A DNA stretch of 64,000 nucleotides, taken from positions 62,001-126,000 of the forward strand of contig CAMAYS010000001.1 in the NCBI GenBank assembly GCA_945862545.1, read 5' to 3'. The stretch comes from Casp-actino8 sp945862545 (GTDB taxonomy: Bacteria > Actinomycetota > Acidimicrobiia > Acidimicrobiales > Ilumatobacteraceae). Under the pieces are notes generated by a model, which was not told the DNA's origin, made no database searches, and worked only from the letters and a program-made list of their open reading frames with translations. How positions within the stretch are numbered: the stretch's first letter is position 1; the number at the start of each line of letters is the position of its first letter. The translations under genes and the position numbers were made by a program. Shown in pieces: positions 63,239 to 64,000 of this stretch.

Positions 63239-63252
63239 TGACACATGTGTCG
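63239..63252. promoter_or_regulatory. operator-like palindrome between CaiB and MaoC genes
   Basis: TGACA-CATG-TGTCG, one mismatch from the core, with the extended left flank TCTGACA. A further half-site TGTCAGA lies at 63223-63229, pointing towards it, so TGTCAGA-N7-TCTGACA spans 63223-63243. It may hold two repressor dimers. Confidence 0.66.
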
Positions 63253-63326
63253 GCTACAATTAAAGCTCGAGCTAGAGCTTAAAGTAAGCAAATTCTTGGT
63301 CGCCCAGATACTGCAAAGGAGAACTC

Positions 63327-63806
63327 ATGACTGCTGAACGATTTCCAGTGGAAGAGAGCCACATCATGATGTTCGCCCGAGCTATCGGCGATCCAAATCC
63401 TGTGTACAGCGACCCAAACTCGTCAGCTGCCAAGGCGATGGGAGGCATCATCGCCCCGCCCACATTCGCCATGGCCGCTGCCCAATTTGACCCGGAGAAT
63501 CCTTTGATTCCTCGGCCAGGCGAACCATGGTTTGGCTCGGCCAAAGAAGCCAGTGGATACAAGCGCGAGGGCACTGGTCTGCTTCATGCCGAGCAACATT
63601 TTGAGTACCACCGACCACTTCGGGCCGGGGAAGTTTTGCGCGGGATTGAACGTTCAGGTGAGACTTGGCAGAAAGAATCAAAGCGGGGCGGAACGCTGAA
63701 TTTCGCCGAGAAATTCATTGATTATGTTGTGCGCGAAACTGGAGACAAAGTTGTCACCGTGCGGATGGTGTCTGTCGTGCCTTCACAAGTTGTCACTCAG
63801 GACTAG
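63327..63806 (+). CDS. MaoC-like hydratase, N-terminal-type subunit (HadA/ChsH2N-like)
   Basis: 159 residues of the single-hotdog FAS1/MaoC N-terminal type. FARAIGDPNPVYSDPNSSA and the later HAEQHFEYHRPLRAGEVLRG are typical. Such subunits have lost the catalytic pair and need a MaoC partner, which follows. AAAGGAG before ATG 63327. With the next gene it should make a heteromeric enoyl-CoA hydratase, like ChsH1-ChsH2 in steroid side-chain degradation, although here no DUF35 is fused. Confidence 0.88.
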   Translation: MTAERFPVEESHIMMFARAIGDPNPVYSDPNSSAAKAMGGIIAPPTFAMAAAQFDPENPLIPRPGEPWFGSAKEASGYKREGTGLLHAEQHFEYHRPLRAGEVLRGIERSGETWQKESKRGGTLNFAEKFIDYVVRETGDKVVTVRMVSVVPSQVVTQD

Positions 63807-63823
63807 CAAGGTAAGCGCAACTC

Positions 63824-64000
63824 ATGACACTCAAGGCTTCCCACATAAAGATTGGTGACTCACGGACCGAAATCGTGCTGCATAACATCACCCGCACTCA
63901 GATTGTGATGTACGCAGGTGCCTCGGGGGATTACAACCCATTACATTCGGATGAAGTTTACGTGACCCAAGCGGCGGGTTATCCGACAGTTTTCGCGCAT
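63824..64000 (+). CDS. MaoC-family hydratase, catalytic-type subunit (partial)
   Basis: The first 59 residues are in the window; the gene runs off the right edge. It shows the MaoC catalytic motif AGASGDYNPLHSDE, with the Asp and His that the partner subunit lacks. It starts 17 bases after the previous stop, in the same operon. Together they should hydrate an enoyl-CoA before the aldol or dehydrogenase step. Confidence 0.86.
   Translation, partial: MTLKASHIKIGDSRTEIVLHNITRTQIVMYAGASGDYNPLHSDEVYVTQAAGYPTVFAH

Noticed and set aside
1..64000. tRNA, rRNA, insertion sequences, prophage or CRISPR
   Set aside because: I saw no cloverleaf-like gene, transposase, integrase, phage gene or regular repeat array on either strand; a dedicated search tool would be needed to exclude small RNAs.

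Overview
The window looks like a chromosomal piece of an actinobacterium, most plausibly an Acidimicrobiia-type lineage. The reasons are two F420-dependent (LLM-class) oxidoreductases, a mycofactocin-type short-chain dehydrogenase, heteromeric ACAD pairs, Ltp2/DUF35-type aldolase genes, frequent GTG starts and GTGA/ATGA gene overlaps, at roughly 50% G+C by eye. Taxonomy is inference; no rRNA or tRNA gene is visible. There is no mobile element and no CRISPR. No gene-free stretch reaches 300 bases; the longest (29996-30251) holds a strong hairpin. Neighbouring convergent genes often end within 0-20 bases of each other.

Almost every gene belongs to CoA-linked catabolism of a complex carbon skeleton. 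I count ten SDRs, seven acyl-CoA dehydrogenase polypeptides (nine ACAD domains, because two are fusions), four crotonases, one true thiolase, three thiolase-like proteins without the nucleophilic Cys, three DUF35 zinc-ribbon/OB proteins, a MaoC-type hydratase pair, three CoA-transferase polypeptides, two AMP-forming and one ADP-forming-type acyl-CoA ligase, two P450s, a KshA-like Rieske oxygenase, two related amidohydrolases and a branched-chain-type ABC importer. This resembles steroid or terpenoid side-chain and ring degradation, but the classical steroid genes (kstD, hsaC, mce) are not seen here, so the substrate is unknown.

Layout. 1-4391 (+): gene end, Rieske oxygenase, hydrolase, tandem CaiB. 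4409-14900 (-): fused ACAD and SDR; thioesterase and TetR; SnoaL-like, three ACADs and LLM; SDR. 14984-28429 (mixed): SDRs, CoA-transferase, acyl-CoA ligase, DUF35, amidohydrolase, Ltp2-like, thiolase, hydratase, LLM, ACAD10-like kinase. 28631-33676 (+): ABC importer. 33846-37789 (+): mycofactocin-type SDR, ALDH, two SDRs. 37791-40228 (-): two P450s. 40409-45579 (+): VOC protein, amidohydrolase, ACAD pair, hydrolase. 45584-52294: crotonase, unusual regulator, two ligases, hydrolase. 52303-57134: SDR, crotonase, fused ACAD, hydratase. 57161-64000: two divergent Ltp2-like/DUF35 modules around a tandem TetR regulator, then CaiB divergent from a MaoC pair.

The main discovery is a shared palindrome, TCTGACA-N4-TGTCAGA (core TGACA-N4-TGTCA). 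It sits in ten intergenic regions with at most one core mismatch, plus two weaker copies, directly upstream of most operons including the importer and the tandem TetR gene. It suggests that one TetR-type repressor controls the whole set as a regulon.
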